This document shows, in pieces, positions 1 to 12,200 of a stretch of DNA of 64,000 nucleotides; position 1 is the first letter of the stretch; each line of letters begins with the position of its first letter. The translations under genes and the position numbers were made by a program. Source of the DNA: Symsagittifera roscoffensis (Eukaryota > Xenacoelomorpha > Acoela > Convolutidae); assembly GCF_963678635.1 (NCBI RefSeq), contig NC_087070.1, positions 19,935,318 through 19,999,317 of the forward strand, read 5' to 3'. Under the pieces are notes generated by a model. The model did not search any database. It was not told the DNA's origin and worked only from the letters and a program-made list of their open reading frames with translations.

Positions 1-1027
1 TGACCTGACAATATAGTTAATGACAAGTACTTCATATCGACGCCATTCACGGGCATTGTTCATTTTGCACCCTAGGTGACTTGAAAATTGGGGTTCTTAA
101 AAGTATAAAAGAGAGAGTGTGGTAATTTGGAATCATTTAGGGCCTTAAAGTGTATTTTATTTTATTTCTTATTTTGTCCTTTTTACTCCTTGTAAATATA
201 TACAAAGAAATTCAAATGACTTAACTCACATTTTTAACAGTGAAGCAGCAATAGAAAAGTTTTAATATCTTCTCAAATAAGCCTCTGATCTCTTATTAAA
301 AGTAAAAGCTTTTAGGTATCTCACTTACAAATCTCTAATATGATATTGCACCCGGCATCATCGGATGTTTCTTAGGAACGCTGGAAGAGAAAATTTCCAA
401 CTGGAATTTTCAGCTCAAGACCAACGCTGTTAGTATACTGAAACATGACTGCCTTAATTTGGGCAAGTATAAATTCCGACCTTTTAACATGTCGGAAATA
501 GGTTTTTATGTGGGGTTATGAGGCACCTTCTTTTTTAAAATAAGATTACAAAAAGATTATCCGAGCGCTCACAAAATGTTAAAATCTAAAAATTTAAAAT
601 GTGTCTTCGTTTAGTTTGACATGGTTTGACTTAAGTAATGTAAAAACAAAAAGAGTTAAGTTAACTATTTATGTTGTAAAAGTCGACAAAGAGTTCGATT
701 CAGTTTTTCGCGACTCTTAGACATTATTTTGGGTTCAATATCACGGCTACTACTGGACCTATGAGCTTTCTTTGACATACCTAAATTTTGGTGAAAACCA
801 CTGTTTCTTCCAGTATTTAGCGAGGTAAATTAGCGGAAGTTTCGAAAAACTGAAATTGGCTTCAAATGGCTTCATTGATTGGCTTCATTGATTCCCTTGT
901 ATTGAATTCATTTCATCTATGTCGCATTTCATATTGGTAAAACTTTTTAAGAAGAATGAACGTAGTGAAGACTCTTTATAGGTCTTGCTGATTTTTTTTT
1001 CAGGAGAAGTCTTTAATAACTATAGAT

Positions 1028-1063
1028 GTGCATTCATACATATTGATGCATTTATGAATGCAC
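1028..1063. repeat. Perfect 11-bp inverted repeat (hairpin), also at 6926-6961
   Basis: The arms GTGCATTCATA (1028-1038) and TATGAATGCAC (1053-1063) are exact reverse complements separated by 14 bases. The same structure lies in the second tandem unit. Function unknown; in AT-rich DNA it may be the remnant of a small foldback element. Confidence 0.7.
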
Positions 1064-1159
1064 TTAGGTATATATGCATTTTTTGAATTCAATTGAAATT
1101 CATCTGCTGAAAGTGACGTAAATAGCACTCTCAAAATACAAACGTGGAAATGGCGCAAA

Positions 1160-1320
1160 AAAACGTGAACGATTTTAAGTTTCGAAAATGGAATTTAATT
1201 TTTAGATTTCCAGCGGAATAGAAACTTTACCTGTTGATCCAATTTTCTGAAGTTGGGTTAGTTATTTATTTTTTCTTGGAAATTCGAAAGTTGAGATATT
1301 TTTCAAGAAAGTCAATGTTT
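1160..1320 (+). repeat. Dispersed repeat family, copy 1 (others near 3740-3925, 4030-4190, 7058-7218)
   Basis: The run of landmarks AAACGTGA..., TGGAATTTAATTTT, AGATTTCC, AGCGGAAT, ...TTGATCCAATTTTC, AATTGGGTTA and ATTCGAAAGTT appears in the same order at about 1160-1320, 3740-3925 and 4030-4190, and again in the second tandem unit. The copies differ by many substitutions, so the family is older than the tandem duplication. No terminal repeats were found. The copy at 3740 begins about 25 bases after the point where the truncated PreP loses similarity. Confidence 0.6.
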
Positions 1321-3389
1321 TCCTGAGGAGGGGCGTATCTACAATTTTCTTGAGAGGGGTGGGGGATGTTAAGTAAATTAACTTATCGAAAGTTTGGTCG
1401 GTAGTTTACTTTTTGTAGGTTGCGCTCCAACCGTAAAATTATTATATCATTGCACCTTCTGAAAAAATTTAGGGTCGGTCGGTCGAAAATGGGTGTCGTA
1501 GAAAAATATCAGAGGGTGTCGATTTCCCCTGTGGGTTCCACCCTGTAAATCCGCTCCTGTCTAGAAGAAAAACGTTGACACCTAAATTTGGCTGTATTAA
1601 AGATCAATGGCACAAAAGGGGTATTAATTGTTCCGACAACTAAAAGTGAGAGGAACTTTGTCTTCGGGTTTGTCTTCTCTTTTTTTCCACGCAAAACCAG
1701 GTAGCACAAACACTCATCACAATAGATCCAGTTATATTTATCAAACCCCTTATAGTCATAAATCGAACGACAACAAAATTCTAAACAGTTTTCGAATTCT
1801 CGAGAAAAACCGGTTTTAATTTGCTTTTAGTCTAATTTCGAGAGTAAAGCGAGTGAGTAGAGAGCGTAAAACATATTTTAAGCTAAAAAAAATAAAATTT
1901 CAGCCTAAATGGCCAATTTTTGAAGCTTATTTACCTCTTACCCAGTGAGTAGGAAAAAAATGAAACACTGCAAAAGTTTATTATTTGATTTGGTCACGGA
2001 TTGCAACAAACAATTATAGTTTGCTGAAGCCAGTTAAAATGATTAGTGGGCAATTTTGTTTTTTTTCTTACATGCAGAAAAACAGAACTGTGCTTGGAAC
2101 TTTCTGCGTTACTGGCAATTTTTTAGCACAGGAACTGTTTATCTGCTTTTTTTCCGCTGAGGATTTTTTTTCTGTTTCGACGGCTTAATTGAGAATGAAC
2201 TTGGATTATGAGTTATTTGAATCGGAACCAGAAATTGCTAATAATCTTCGTAAGAGATCAAAACATGAGACATCCGTGATATGAGCTGCAATGAAAAATT
2301 TGGAAAAAAATTCCCCGAGCAAAAAAAAACGGTTTGAAAATTTAGCTTTTAGATTTATTTGACTCGAAAATTTATGATTTGGAAATTGATTGATTGGCGC
2401 GCCTTTAAAACTCCATCAAGCCGATAGGTCTTAAGGCCGTTTAGTGAAATTTGGGAGCTCAAGCCGATAGTTTTTACTAAATGTCTCACAATTTCATTTT
2501 TTTGATATACATTTAGCTTATTATATCAATTTCATGGACTTTCCGTATTATCCATTGTTTTTTGTATCAAATTTGAGCGTTTCGTGAATGTTCAACACTT
2601 TTGAAAAACAAAATTTTGTTAAAGAGCTTTTTCTGTATAACTTCACCATTGAAAAGTGGCTGTTACAAACAACGTTTTTTACCTGCTAAATCTTACCTGC
2701 TTCAATTATTACAATTTAACTAAATTATATTTGATTTTTTTTCTCGTTTTGAAGCGCAAGACAAGTTTTGAAGAGCATTTGGCCCGAAGCTCCTTCAGCT
2801 TGATGCCTTGTGGGCTTGTTATCATACACCTGTCTTTTAGTAATGTATTTTATGCTCAATATGTTTTCGTTGGCATTTTTTGAAAAGTTTTAGACAAACC
2901 TTATCTGATTTACAATGCAACCGGAGCTTGTGTTTTTTTACAAGTTGATTTTTGTCCGATGTATTTCGCGAGTTTCATTGAAAAATTGTTTACCTTAATA
3001 TGGTTGTAGCTTGTCTTAAATTCGCTTAATTAAAGAGCCATCATTGCTACCTTGCATAGATTTTACAGTAGTCTAGTGTATAATGTGTTTGACTAGGAAG
3101 CGGCAGATTTTTAGGTTGAACCACCAGTTTGCTAATTTTAGTTTGACAGCTGTTTATTGTATTTTTTTTCTTTAAAAAATTCTCGAACCGTTTTTTTTGT
3201 CTTAGTTCAGCTTCGTGTCTGTGATCAACCTTTTTTGTCTACTTTTCATGCAGCTTTCTATTTCTCCTCAATTACTTGCTATATAAAATTTATTTGGCTT
3301 CAACCTTCAGGCTGGAAATTTTTTGCTGTTTTTTTGAGTTTTTTGTTGTGGATAATAATGTTGATACACGTTTTTGTTTGAGAGTTATC

Positions 3390-3749
3390 ATGCGCGTGGG
3401 TTTGCTGAAACGTAGCCATGTTTTGGCCTTGCCTGCACGAAAGTATCTTGCGACTGCAACAGCCTCTGCTAAAATAGCGTCAAATGGAGCGATGAGTTTG
3501 CCGACTGGTTTCAAAGTCGAAAGCGTGAAGGAAGTTCCTGAGTATGATATGACTCTCTATTCGATTGAACATGAGCGAACAGGTGCAAAGTTTTTCCATT
3601 TCAATCGAGATGACAAAAATTCAGCCTTTTGTGTGCAATTCAGAACTGTTCCTAATGACAGTACAGGAGTTGCTCATATTTTGGAACACCTGGTTCTTTT
3701 CGGATCCAAAAATTTGATATTCGAAAGTCTTTGGTTTCGAAAAACGTGA
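3390..3749 (+). pseudogene. Truncated 5' copy of the presequence protease gene
   Basis: The ATG at 3390 matches the start of the complete PreP gene at 9288. The first ~108 codons are nearly identical and still include the zinc-protease signature HILEH. Similarity ends at 3715, just after the residues GSKN, and the frame then reads about 11 unrelated codons to a TGA at 3747-3749. A Cys just after the HILEH region in the full gene is Phe here. The product would be about 119 residues with only the start of the M16C fold. It lacks most of the catalytic half and the whole C-terminal half, so it cannot be an active protease. It might still be transcribed, because it carries the same upstream region as the intact gene. 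Confidence 0.9.
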
Positions 3750-4460
3750 TCGACTTTTAGTTTTGAAAGTGGAATTTAATTTTCAGATTTCCCAGCGGAA
3801 TAAAAAATTTACTTATTTGGTCCAGTTTTCAAATTGGGTTAATTTTATCAAAAAGTTTCAATCATAAATTGTTCTAGAAATAATTTTTTTGATATTCGAA
3901 AGTTGTGATTTTTTCAAAAAACAAGTCTGTTTTTTCCTTGCGTTCATTACTTTTTTCTAACTGACTTTTGGCTATGTTTTAAGAGAAAGGCAAACTTTAC
4001 TATCAAACAACAGAAGTGTAAAGGTCACGAAAAACGTGATTAATTTCAGTTTCAAATTCTAGTTTTTAATTTTCTGATTCACTGCGGAATCGAAAAGTTA
4101 CCACTTGATCCAATTTTCTCTAAATGGGATAACTTGAGAAAAAAGTGCCGGTCATGAACAATTCTTGAAATTCAAAGAGGTTCAACGTGATTTATTTTTC
4201 TGTTTTTACTTGATTCTGTGTTTAATTTTCTAAATTTTTTTGTTGTTTTTTTTGCTTGCAATCAGCAAGGTTATTGCAATCGGGTACTAATTTTTTTTCC
4301 CGTAAATATTTTTGTTCCCAGAATGGGCAAAGTTAGAAATAGTAATTTTGAGATACTACGAATTCAAAGTAAGTTCAATACGAATTCAAATTTCTTTGAG
4401 TCTCCACGCTTTGCCTGGAGGTACCGTACCGACTACGCGTGAATCAGTTCTTACTTAAGT

Positions 4461-4556
4461 TTATTGGTGTGTCTTAGGATCGATTTTTAGGATGTGTCTT
4501 AGGATCGTTTCCAATTAATTGGTGTGTCTTTATTGGTGTGTCTTAGGATCGATTCA
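4461..4556 (+). repeat. Minisatellite, GGTGTGTCTTAGGATCG units
   Basis: The core TGTGTCTTAGGATCG occurs three times within about 90 bases, with an extra partial GGTGTGTCTTTATT between units two and three. Unit spacing is uneven. No function is suggested. Confidence 0.75.
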
Positions 4557-5149
4557 ATTTAATGTATAGCGTATTGTTTTAATTTGTCGAATTTTTTTCG
4601 AAAAGAAAACTTCATGAAATTTGCAATATTTTTTTTGCAATGTTGACTTGGTTGTTTTGTTCACGGAGATATGTGGCGGTTGTCGCATGAGATTCAGTAG
4701 TGGGTTCTTTCTGGCTGAGATTTTCGACTAAAATAAAGAATTTTCTAGTTTTTACGGGCTTTTCGGTATTTTTATTGTTATCTTTCTTGGTATTTTTTGG
4801 GATTTTTTATAAGTTCTATAAGTTAACAGATTTTCTGCAAGTTCTGTACTTTGAATATTTTTCAAAACTTAAGCTTTCATTTTTTTTTCATTTTGATTTC
4901 TTATGATTTTTAGCTAATTGTTCCTGTAACTCATGCATGTTGTTTGGGTGCAAGTTTTTAAGCAAAGTTTTGTCTACATCAACATTTTTTATTTATTAGT
5001 TATGAGAAAGAAATGAATGGAGTTTGTGTAACCCGAATCCTTCTTGTATTTGAGGTAATTGGATTTTAAAATTAATTAGTTAAGTTAATTTAATTCAATT
5101 AAGGTTTTCCATTGTTTTTGAGACACATTATCGTTTTTTTTGGGATTTT

Positions 5150-5215
5150 ATTGCGTATCGCAAGTGGCGAGAAGCTCAGCTTCGCCTCTGTGTTAAATTT
5201 TTGCATGTGTTTGCG
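5150..5215. repeat. Dispersed repeat with a palindromic core, related to 15051-15110
   Basis: GCAAGTGGCGAGAAGCTCAG, followed by CTTCGCCTCTGTGTTAAA, matches GCAAGTTGTGCGAAGCTTTG, followed by CTTTGCCTCTGTGTAAAG, in the 15-kb region. The core GAAGCT-C-AGCTTC is an inverted repeat in this copy. The flanks are T-rich in both places but align poorly. It is probably a fragment of an interspersed element. Confidence 0.5.
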
Positions 5216-5496
5216 AAGTGTAACTTACGCTCTTTAAATCTATTTCGGGTATAAGTTGTTCATTACTACATCTCAATTTTAAGTCTGGCTTGAAGTTCTA
5301 ATACAATCAAAAGCTCGCAACTACTTATAAACTTTAAGGTGCAGCCCCTTATTTTTCTTTTATACACATTTGTTTTATACACATTTGTTATATATAAATT
5401 TTGTTTTATCATTCGGGTTGTCGCTCATTGCGAGTTCTAAGTCAGAACTCGACCGGAACGAAAACTCTGAAAGTACCGTAGTGAGATAAGAATGTA

Positions 5497-5814
5497 ATGG
5501 TAAGCCACCATGTTGAAGGTCTTGCCGTCAGTCTACCTCTGCGTGGTCTGGGAATGCCCGCGTGGAAGGCATTCATGTGGGGCCAGTTCAGTGGGATGGT
5601 TGAACCTATCTTCGGCATGTTGGGATGCTGGGCCGTCTCAGTGGCAGAACCAGTATTGCCATACGCTCTGGCATTCGCTGCTGGAGCCATGATTTGGGTT
5701 GTCATGGACGACATTATGCCAGAGGCGCATTCGAGTGGAAATGGAAAAATAGCGTCGATCGGATCCATTGTCGGATTCATTGTCATGATGTCTTTGGATG
5801 TGGCTCTGGGATAG
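5497..5814 (+). CDS. C-terminal fragment of a ZIP11-type (SLC39A11-like) zinc transporter
   Basis: The frame reads [11 protein letters not shown], then [35 protein letters not shown] and a final [14 protein letters not shown] before TAG at 5812-5814. This is the C-terminal third of the SLC39A11/ZupT-like subgroup of ZIP transporters, covering TM5 to the last TM. The family moves Zn2+ across Golgi or plasma membranes. Full proteins have about 340 residues; only about 100 are present and no other exon is visible in this window. The TM5 metal-binding motif is normally Q/H-N-x-P-E-G; here it reads H-H-V-E-G, so Asn and Pro are lost while Glu is kept. The true exon start may be an AG acceptor near 5502; an in-frame TGA at 5482 rules out extension far upstream. 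AGTAAA at 5863-5868 is a possible variant polyadenylation signal. It is either a terminal exon or a dead fragment carried by the tandem duplication. Confidence 0.75.
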   Translation: MVSHHVEGLAVSLPLRGLGMPAWKAFMWGQFSGMVEPIFGMLGCWAVSVAEPVLPYALAFAAGAMIWVVMDDIMPEAHSSGNGKIASIGSIVGFIVMMSLDVALG

Positions 5815-5898
5815 AGTTTGAACGACTTCATCTGTCACTTATTATCAACCTTTGGAAGGTTGAGTAAACATTGAAATGATTATCAAACGGTGAACTGT

Positions 5899-8800
5899 TG
5901 ACCTGACAATATAGTTAATGACAAGTACTTCATATCGACGCCATTCACGGGCATTGTTCATTTTGCACCCTAGGTGACTTGAAAATTGGGGTTCTTAAAA
6001 GTATAAAAGAGAGAGTGTGGTAATTTGGAATCATTTAGGGCCTTAAAGTGTATTTTATTTTATTTCTTATTTTGTCCTTTTTACTCCTTGTAAATATATA
6101 CAAAGAAATTCAAATGACTTAACTCACATTTTTAACAGTGAAGCAGCAATAGAAAAGTTTTAATATCTTCTCAAATAAGCCTCTGATCTCTTATTAAAAG
6201 TAAAAGCTTTTAGGTATCTCACTTACAAATCTCTAATATGATATTGCACCCGGCATCATCGGATGTTTCTTAGGAACGCTGGAAGAGAAAATTTCCAACT
6301 GGAATTTTCAGCTCAAGACCAACGCTGTTAGTATACTGAAACATGACTGCCTTAATTTGGGCAAGTATAAATTCCGACCTTTTAACATGTCGGAAATAGG
6401 TTTTTATGTGGGGTTATGAGGCACCTTCTTTTTTAAAATAAGATTACAAAAAGATTATCCGAGCGCTCACAAAATGTTAAAATCTAAAAATTTAAAATGT
6501 GTCTTCGTTTAGTTTGACATGGTTTGACTTAAGTAATGTAAAAACAAAAAGAGTTAAGTTAACTATTTATGTTGTAAAAGTCGACAAAGAGTTCGATTCA
6601 GTTTTTCGCGACTCTTAGACATTATTTTGGGTTCAATATCACGGCTACTACTGGACCTATGAGCTTTCTTTGACATACCTAAATTTTGGTGAAAACCACT
6701 GTTTCTTCCAGTATTTAGCGAGGTAAATTAGCGGAAGTTTCGAAAAACTGAAATTGGCTTCAAATGGCTTCATTGATTGGCTTCATTGATTCCCTTGTAT
6801 TGAATTCATTTCATCTATGTCGCATTTCATATTGGTAAAACTTTTTAAGAAGAATGAACGTAGTGAAGACTCTTTATAGGTCTTGCTGATTTTTTTTTCA
6901 GGAGAAGTCTTTAATAACTATAGATGTGCATTCATACATATTGATGCATTTATGAATGCACTTAGGTATATATGCATTTTTTGAATTCAATTGAAATTCA
7001 TCTGCTGAAAGTGACGTAAATAGCACTCTCAAAATACAAACGTGGAAATGGCGCAAAAAAACGTGAACGATTTTAAGTTTCGAAAGTGGAATTTAATTTT
7101 TAGATTTCCAGCGGAATAGAAACTTTACCTGTTGATCCAATTTTCTGAAGTTGGGTTAGTTATTTATTTTTTCTTGGAAATTCGAAAGTTGAGATATTTT
7201 TCAAGAAAGTCAATGTTTTCCTGAGGAGGGGCGTATCTACAATTTTCTTGAGAGGGGTGGGGGATGTTAAGTAAATTAACTTATCGAAAGTTTGGTCGGT
7301 AGTTTACTTTTTGTAGGTTGCGCTCCAACCGTAAAATTATTATATCATTGCACCTTCTGAAAAAATTTAGGGTCGGTCGGTCGAAAATGGGTGTCGTAGA
7401 AAAATATCAGAGGGTGTCGATTTCCCCTGTGGGTTCCACCCTGTAAATCCGCTCCTGTCTAGAAGAAAAACGTTGACACCTAAATTTGGCTGTATTAAAG
7501 ATCAATGGCACAAAAGGGGTATTAATTGTTCCGACAACTAAAAGTGAGAGGAACTTTGTCTTCGGGTTTGTCTTCTCTTTTTTTCCACGCAAAACCAGGT
7601 AGCACAAACACTCATCACAATAGATCCAGTTATATTTATCAAACCCCTTATAGTCATAAATCGAACGACAACAAAATTCTAAACAGTTTTCGAATTCTCG
7701 AGAAAAACCGGTTTTAATTTGCTTTTAGTCTAATTTCGAGAGTAAAGCGAGTGAGTAGAGAGCGTAAAACATATTTTAAGCTAAAAAAAATAAAATTTCA
7801 GCCTAAATGGCCAATTTTTGAAGCTTATTTACCTCTTACCCAGTGAGTAGGAAAAAAATGAAACACTGCAAAAGTTTATTATTTGATTTGGTCACGGATT
7901 GCAACAAACAATTATAGTTTGCTGAAGCCAGTTAAAAAGATTAGTGGGCAATTTTGTTTTTTTTCTTACATGCAGAAAAACAGAACTGTGCTTGGAACTT
8001 TCTGCGTTACTGGAAATTTTTTAGCACAGGAACTGTTTATCTGCTTTTTTTCCGCTGAGGATTTTTTTTCTGTTTCGACGGCTTAATTGAGAATGAACTT
8101 GGATTATGAGTTATTTGAATCGGAACCAGAAATTGCTAATAATCTTCGTAAGAGATCAAAACATGAGACATCCGTGATATGAGCTGCAATGAAAAATTTG
8201 GAAAAAAATTCCCCGAGCAAAAAAAAACGGTTTGAAAATTTAGCTTTTAGATTTATTTGACTCGAAAATTTATGATTTGGAAATTGATTGATTGGCGCGC
8301 CTTTAAAACTCCATCAAGCCGATAGGTCTTAAGGCCGTTTAGTGAAATTTGGGAGCTCAAGCCGATAGTTTTTACTAAATGTCTCACAATTTCATTTTTT
8401 TGATATACATTTAGCTTATTATATCAATTTCATGGACTTTCCGTATTATCCATTGTTTTTTGTATCAAATTTGAGCGTTTCGTGAATGTTCAACACTTTT
8501 GAAAAACAAAATTTTGTTAAAGAGCTTTTTCTGTATAACTTCACCATTGAAAAGTGGCTGTTACAAACAACGTTTTTTACCTGCTAAATCTTACCTGCTT
8601 CAATTATTACAATTTAACTAAATTATATTTGATTTTTTTTCTCGTTTTGAAGCGCAAGACAAGTTTTGAAGAGAATTTGGCCCGAAGCTCCTTCAGCTTG
8701 ATGCCTTGTGGGCTTGTTATCATACACCTGTCTTTTAGTAATGTATTTTATGCTCAATATGTTTTCGTTGGCATTTTTTGAAAAGTTTTAGACAAACCTT

Positions 8801-9287
8801 ATCTGATTTACAATGCAACCGGAGCTTGTGTTTTTTTACAAGTTGATTTTTGTCCGATGTATTTCGCGAGTTTCATTGAAAAATTGTTTACCTTAATATG
8901 GTTGTAGCTTGTCTTAAATTCGCTTAATTAAAGAGCCATCATTGCTACCTTGCATAGATTTTACAGTAGTCTAGTGTATAATGTGTTTGACTAGGAAGCG
9001 GCAGATTTTTAGGTTGAACCACCAGTTTGCTAATTTTAGTTTGACAGCTGTTTATTGTATTTTTTTTCTTTAAAAAATTCTCGAACCGTTTTTTTTGTCT
9101 TAGTTCAGCTTCGTGTCTGTGATCAACCTTTTTTGTCTACTTTTCATGCAGCTTTCTATTTCTCCTCAATTACTTGCTATATAAAATTTATTTGGCTTCA
9201 ACCTTCAGGCTGGAAATTTTTTGCTGTTTTTTTGAGTTTTTTGTTGTGGATAATAATGTTGATACACGTTTTTGTTTGAGAGTTATC
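5899..9287. other. Second copy of the PreP upstream region
   Basis: This is nearly base-for-base the same as 1-3389, including the hairpin (6926-6961) and the dispersed repeat (about 7058-7218). No coding region is supported. A pyrimidine-rich stretch and several AG dinucleotides precede the PreP ATG, so a 5' UTR intron or a trans-splice acceptor is possible but unproven. Confidence 0.7.
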
Positions 9288-12200
9288 ATGCGCGTGGGTT
9301 TGCTGAAACGTAGCCATGTTTTGGCCTTGCCTGCACGAAAGTATCTTGTGACTGCAACAGCCTCTGCTAAAATAGCGTCAAATGGAGCGATGAGTTTGCC
9401 GACTGGTTTCAAAGTCGAAAGCGTGAAGGAAGTTCCTGAGTATGATATGACTCTCTATTCGATTGAACATGAGCGAACAGGTGCAAAGTTTTTCCATTTC
9501 AATCGAGATGACAAAAATTCAGCCTTTTGTGTGCAATTCAGAACTGTTCCTAATGACAGTACAGGAGTTGCTCATATTTTGGAACACCTGGTTCTTTGCG
9601 GATCCAAAAATTTCCCCTGCCCGGAACCTTTTTTCAAAATGTTAACACGATCTATGGCCACGTTTCTAAATGCTATGACGGGACCTGACTTGACCATGTA
9701 CCCATTCTCGACTCAAAATCAGAAAGATTTCGAAAACTTGCTGAGAATTTACCTGGACGCGGCTTTCTTCCCAAATTTGGAATATCTGGATTTCAGACAG
9801 GAAGGTTGGAGACTTGATACTAAAAAGAGTGCCGATGAAAACACATCAGCAGTTGCATATAGGGAGAAAGGTAGTGAAAACATTGAGTTTGCAGGTGTTG
9901 TTTTTAACGAAATGAAAGGTGCTATGAGTCAGTTGCCTTCAATGGTCGATCATTTGGTTAGAAGCAATTTGCTACCTTCGAATACTTATTCTAATAATTT
10001 CGGAGGTGAGCCGTTGAGTATTATAAACTTGACTCATGATCAATTGAAAAATTTTCACGCCACGTATTACCATCCTTCTAATGCTAAATTTGTACTCTAC
10101 GGAGATTTTCCAATAGAGCGATGGCTGAAGTTAATCGATGAACTAGTTTTGACAAACTTTGACAAGTTGGAAATTGATTCACAAATTCAGTCCGAATCGA
10201 AATGGACTGCAGCAAAAACTAAAGTAGAATACTTTCAGCAGCCTCAATTTGACAAGAACAAGCCACAGGAAGTCGAAATTGCGAAACGACAGTCGGTAGT
10301 TACAAGCGCGTTTTTGATTGGCGATATAAACGAGCCTTATAATGTGTATTGCTGGAATATATTGAGCTACTTATTAACATCAGGACCTGCTTCGCCGTTT
10401 CACAAATCGTTGATTCAATCAGGGTTGGGAGCTAATTTTTCACCCGTCACTGGTTTCGAATCAGATGTTAAAGATTGCTACTTTTCGATCGGGGCTCAGA
10501 ATGTCGATAACGAAAACCCAGATGCGATTGTTCAAGCTATAGATGCAACTATTGACAAAATTATAGAAGAAGGGTTCGACCAACAGAGAATTGATTCAGT
10601 GCTTCATTTGATAGAACTGGACTTGAAACATCAGTCATCAAATTTTGGCCTTAAACTGCTGATGGGCTCGGCTTCAAAACTAAACCACGATTGTGATTTA
10701 CAAGAGTTCTATTCTCTTTCCCAAATATTCGATAGGTTAAGGTATGATTTGAAAAATGATCCAAATTTTCTTCAAGAAATGGTCAAAAACAGTCTCAAAA
10801 ATAATCCTCATAGATTAAACTTGGTTATGAAACCAAAAGAGGAGTTTTTTGCTGGTCTTCAAACGAAAGAAGATTTGGCTCTAAATGAAAGGTTGTATAA
10901 ATTGGACCAGGCAGGTAAGAACCAGATCTTGTCTGAAAGTGTAGCTTTGCTTGAAAAACAAACACTAATACCTGATGCGAGTAGTTTGCCCAAACTGTTG
11001 ATATCGGATTTGGAGACCAAAATCGAAACGTATCCTTCTGAAATTGTGGAAAAGGATAATCTACCCTCAACCCAAGTAAACGTCCAGCCAACTAATGGAA
11101 TATGTTACTTCAAATCAGTTTTCTCGACTGAGAAATTAACCGCAGAAGAAAGACGGTTTTTACCGATGTTTTGCTCGGTTTTGACTAAATTAGGAGCTGA
11201 AAACCTGAATTTCGAGCAGTTAAGAAGCGAAATAGATCTTTGTTCTGGTGGGTTCTCAGTAACAACTAGTGTTACACCTCATCCGAAGGATTTGAAATAC
11301 TTTGAAGAATCCATTGTTATATCGTCCCATGCGTTGCTGAGAAATGTAGACAAAATGTTTGCGTTATGGAATCGTATCTTGACCGCACCTGATTTTGAAG
11401 CTACCGAGTACCTGAAGGTTATACTGAAACAAAGATATGAGATGCTACAAATGTCTATGGAACAATCGGGTCATAGATATGCCATGCGAAGCTCAGCTGC
11501 GACCTTAAATGCAGTATGCGCTTACGATGAAATTTACTCGGGTATGAGTCAAATTGCGCTATCACGACAAGTAGCTCTCAACATGGAAATTGAGAAGTAC
11601 GTGTCACTTTTCAAAAGTATTCTCGAAAAAGTTTTCACGAAAGAAAATGCACGATGCGCGTTGAATCTGCCGGAAAGTAGTCAAAGTGAATGCTTGAATG
11701 CACTTGGCTCGCTTTTCTCGAATTTGAACTCGGTGTCAGAGGTTCGATCTACAGCCTCTCCGTTTTGGATTCCAGCTCCAGAGATTCCTGAAATAGTTCA
11801 AAAACGAGAAAGGCTTGTGAAATATTTGTTTCCATTTCAAGTTTCATACGCAGGTCGAAGTTTGGCTGGCGTCCCGTATGGGCATTCGCATTTTGCGCCG
11901 TTGGAAGTTTTGTCTAAACTTCTTTCCTGGAATTATCTTCACAAAGAGATTCGAGAAAAGGGCGGAGCTTACGGAGGCGGGGCTTCCAACAACAGTTCGG
12001 GAGCCTTTACTTTCTTTTCATACAGGGACCCCACGCCCTATTTGTCCCAAAGAACTTTCCAAAGATCACTCGACTGGCTGCAAAGTGCAAGTGTGGATCA
12101 AGAAATGATTGATGGGGCTAAATTGACCGTTTTCCAATCAGTTGATTCACCCGTGGCTCCAGGTAGCAGAAATTTGTCGAACTTTTTTAGCGGCATAACT

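Larger units (their letters stand above)
1..3389. other. AT-rich non-coding region upstream of the truncated PreP copy
   Basis: Only short reading frames occur here, mostly starting with TTG, and none resembles a known protein. The sequence is AT-rich with many T runs. The recognisable items are the hairpin at 1028-1063 and one copy of a dispersed repeat at about 1160-1320. The last ~300 bases directly upstream of the PreP start may hold the promoter and 5' UTR; pyrimidine-rich tracts near 3220-3280 could be splice acceptors, but I cannot prove this. The same region recurs at 5899-9287. Confidence 0.7.
3750..5496. other. AT-rich non-coding DNA with small repeats
   Basis: I see no protein-coding gene. 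The stretch holds two copies of the dispersed repeat (about 3740-3925 and 4030-4190), a short minisatellite (4461-4556) and a piece near 5150-5215 related to 15051-15110. Short frames such as 4700-4906 are rich in Phe, Leu and Ser, as expected from T-rich DNA. Confidence 0.6.
1..9613. repeat. 5,898-bp direct tandem duplication (units 1-5898 and 5899-9613+)
   Basis: Bases 1-3715 recur at 5899-9613 at a constant offset of 5,898 with only about half a dozen differences that I could find (for example near 1189/7087, 2041/7939, 2776/8674, 3451/9349 and 3700/9598). The duplicated part covers the region upstream of PreP and the first ~108 codons of PreP. Similarity stops abruptly at 3715/9613, inside the coding region. 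Unit 1 then continues with 3716-5898, which unit 2 lacks. The window opens inside the duplicated sequence, so the left breakpoint is not visible. Such high identity means a young duplication, gene conversion or an assembly artefact. Confidence 0.95.

Noticed and set aside
3157-3381. 74-codon frames just upstream of both PreP starts
   Set aside because: The Phe/Val/Leu-rich composition follows from T runs. The signal-like look is not supported by any domain, and the frame overlaps the likely PreP 5' UTR.
9174-9287. Upstream extension of the PreP frame to a TTG
   Set aside because: No ATG, T-rich content, and the ATG at 9288 begins a convincing mitochondrial transit peptide. The extension is probably 5' UTR.
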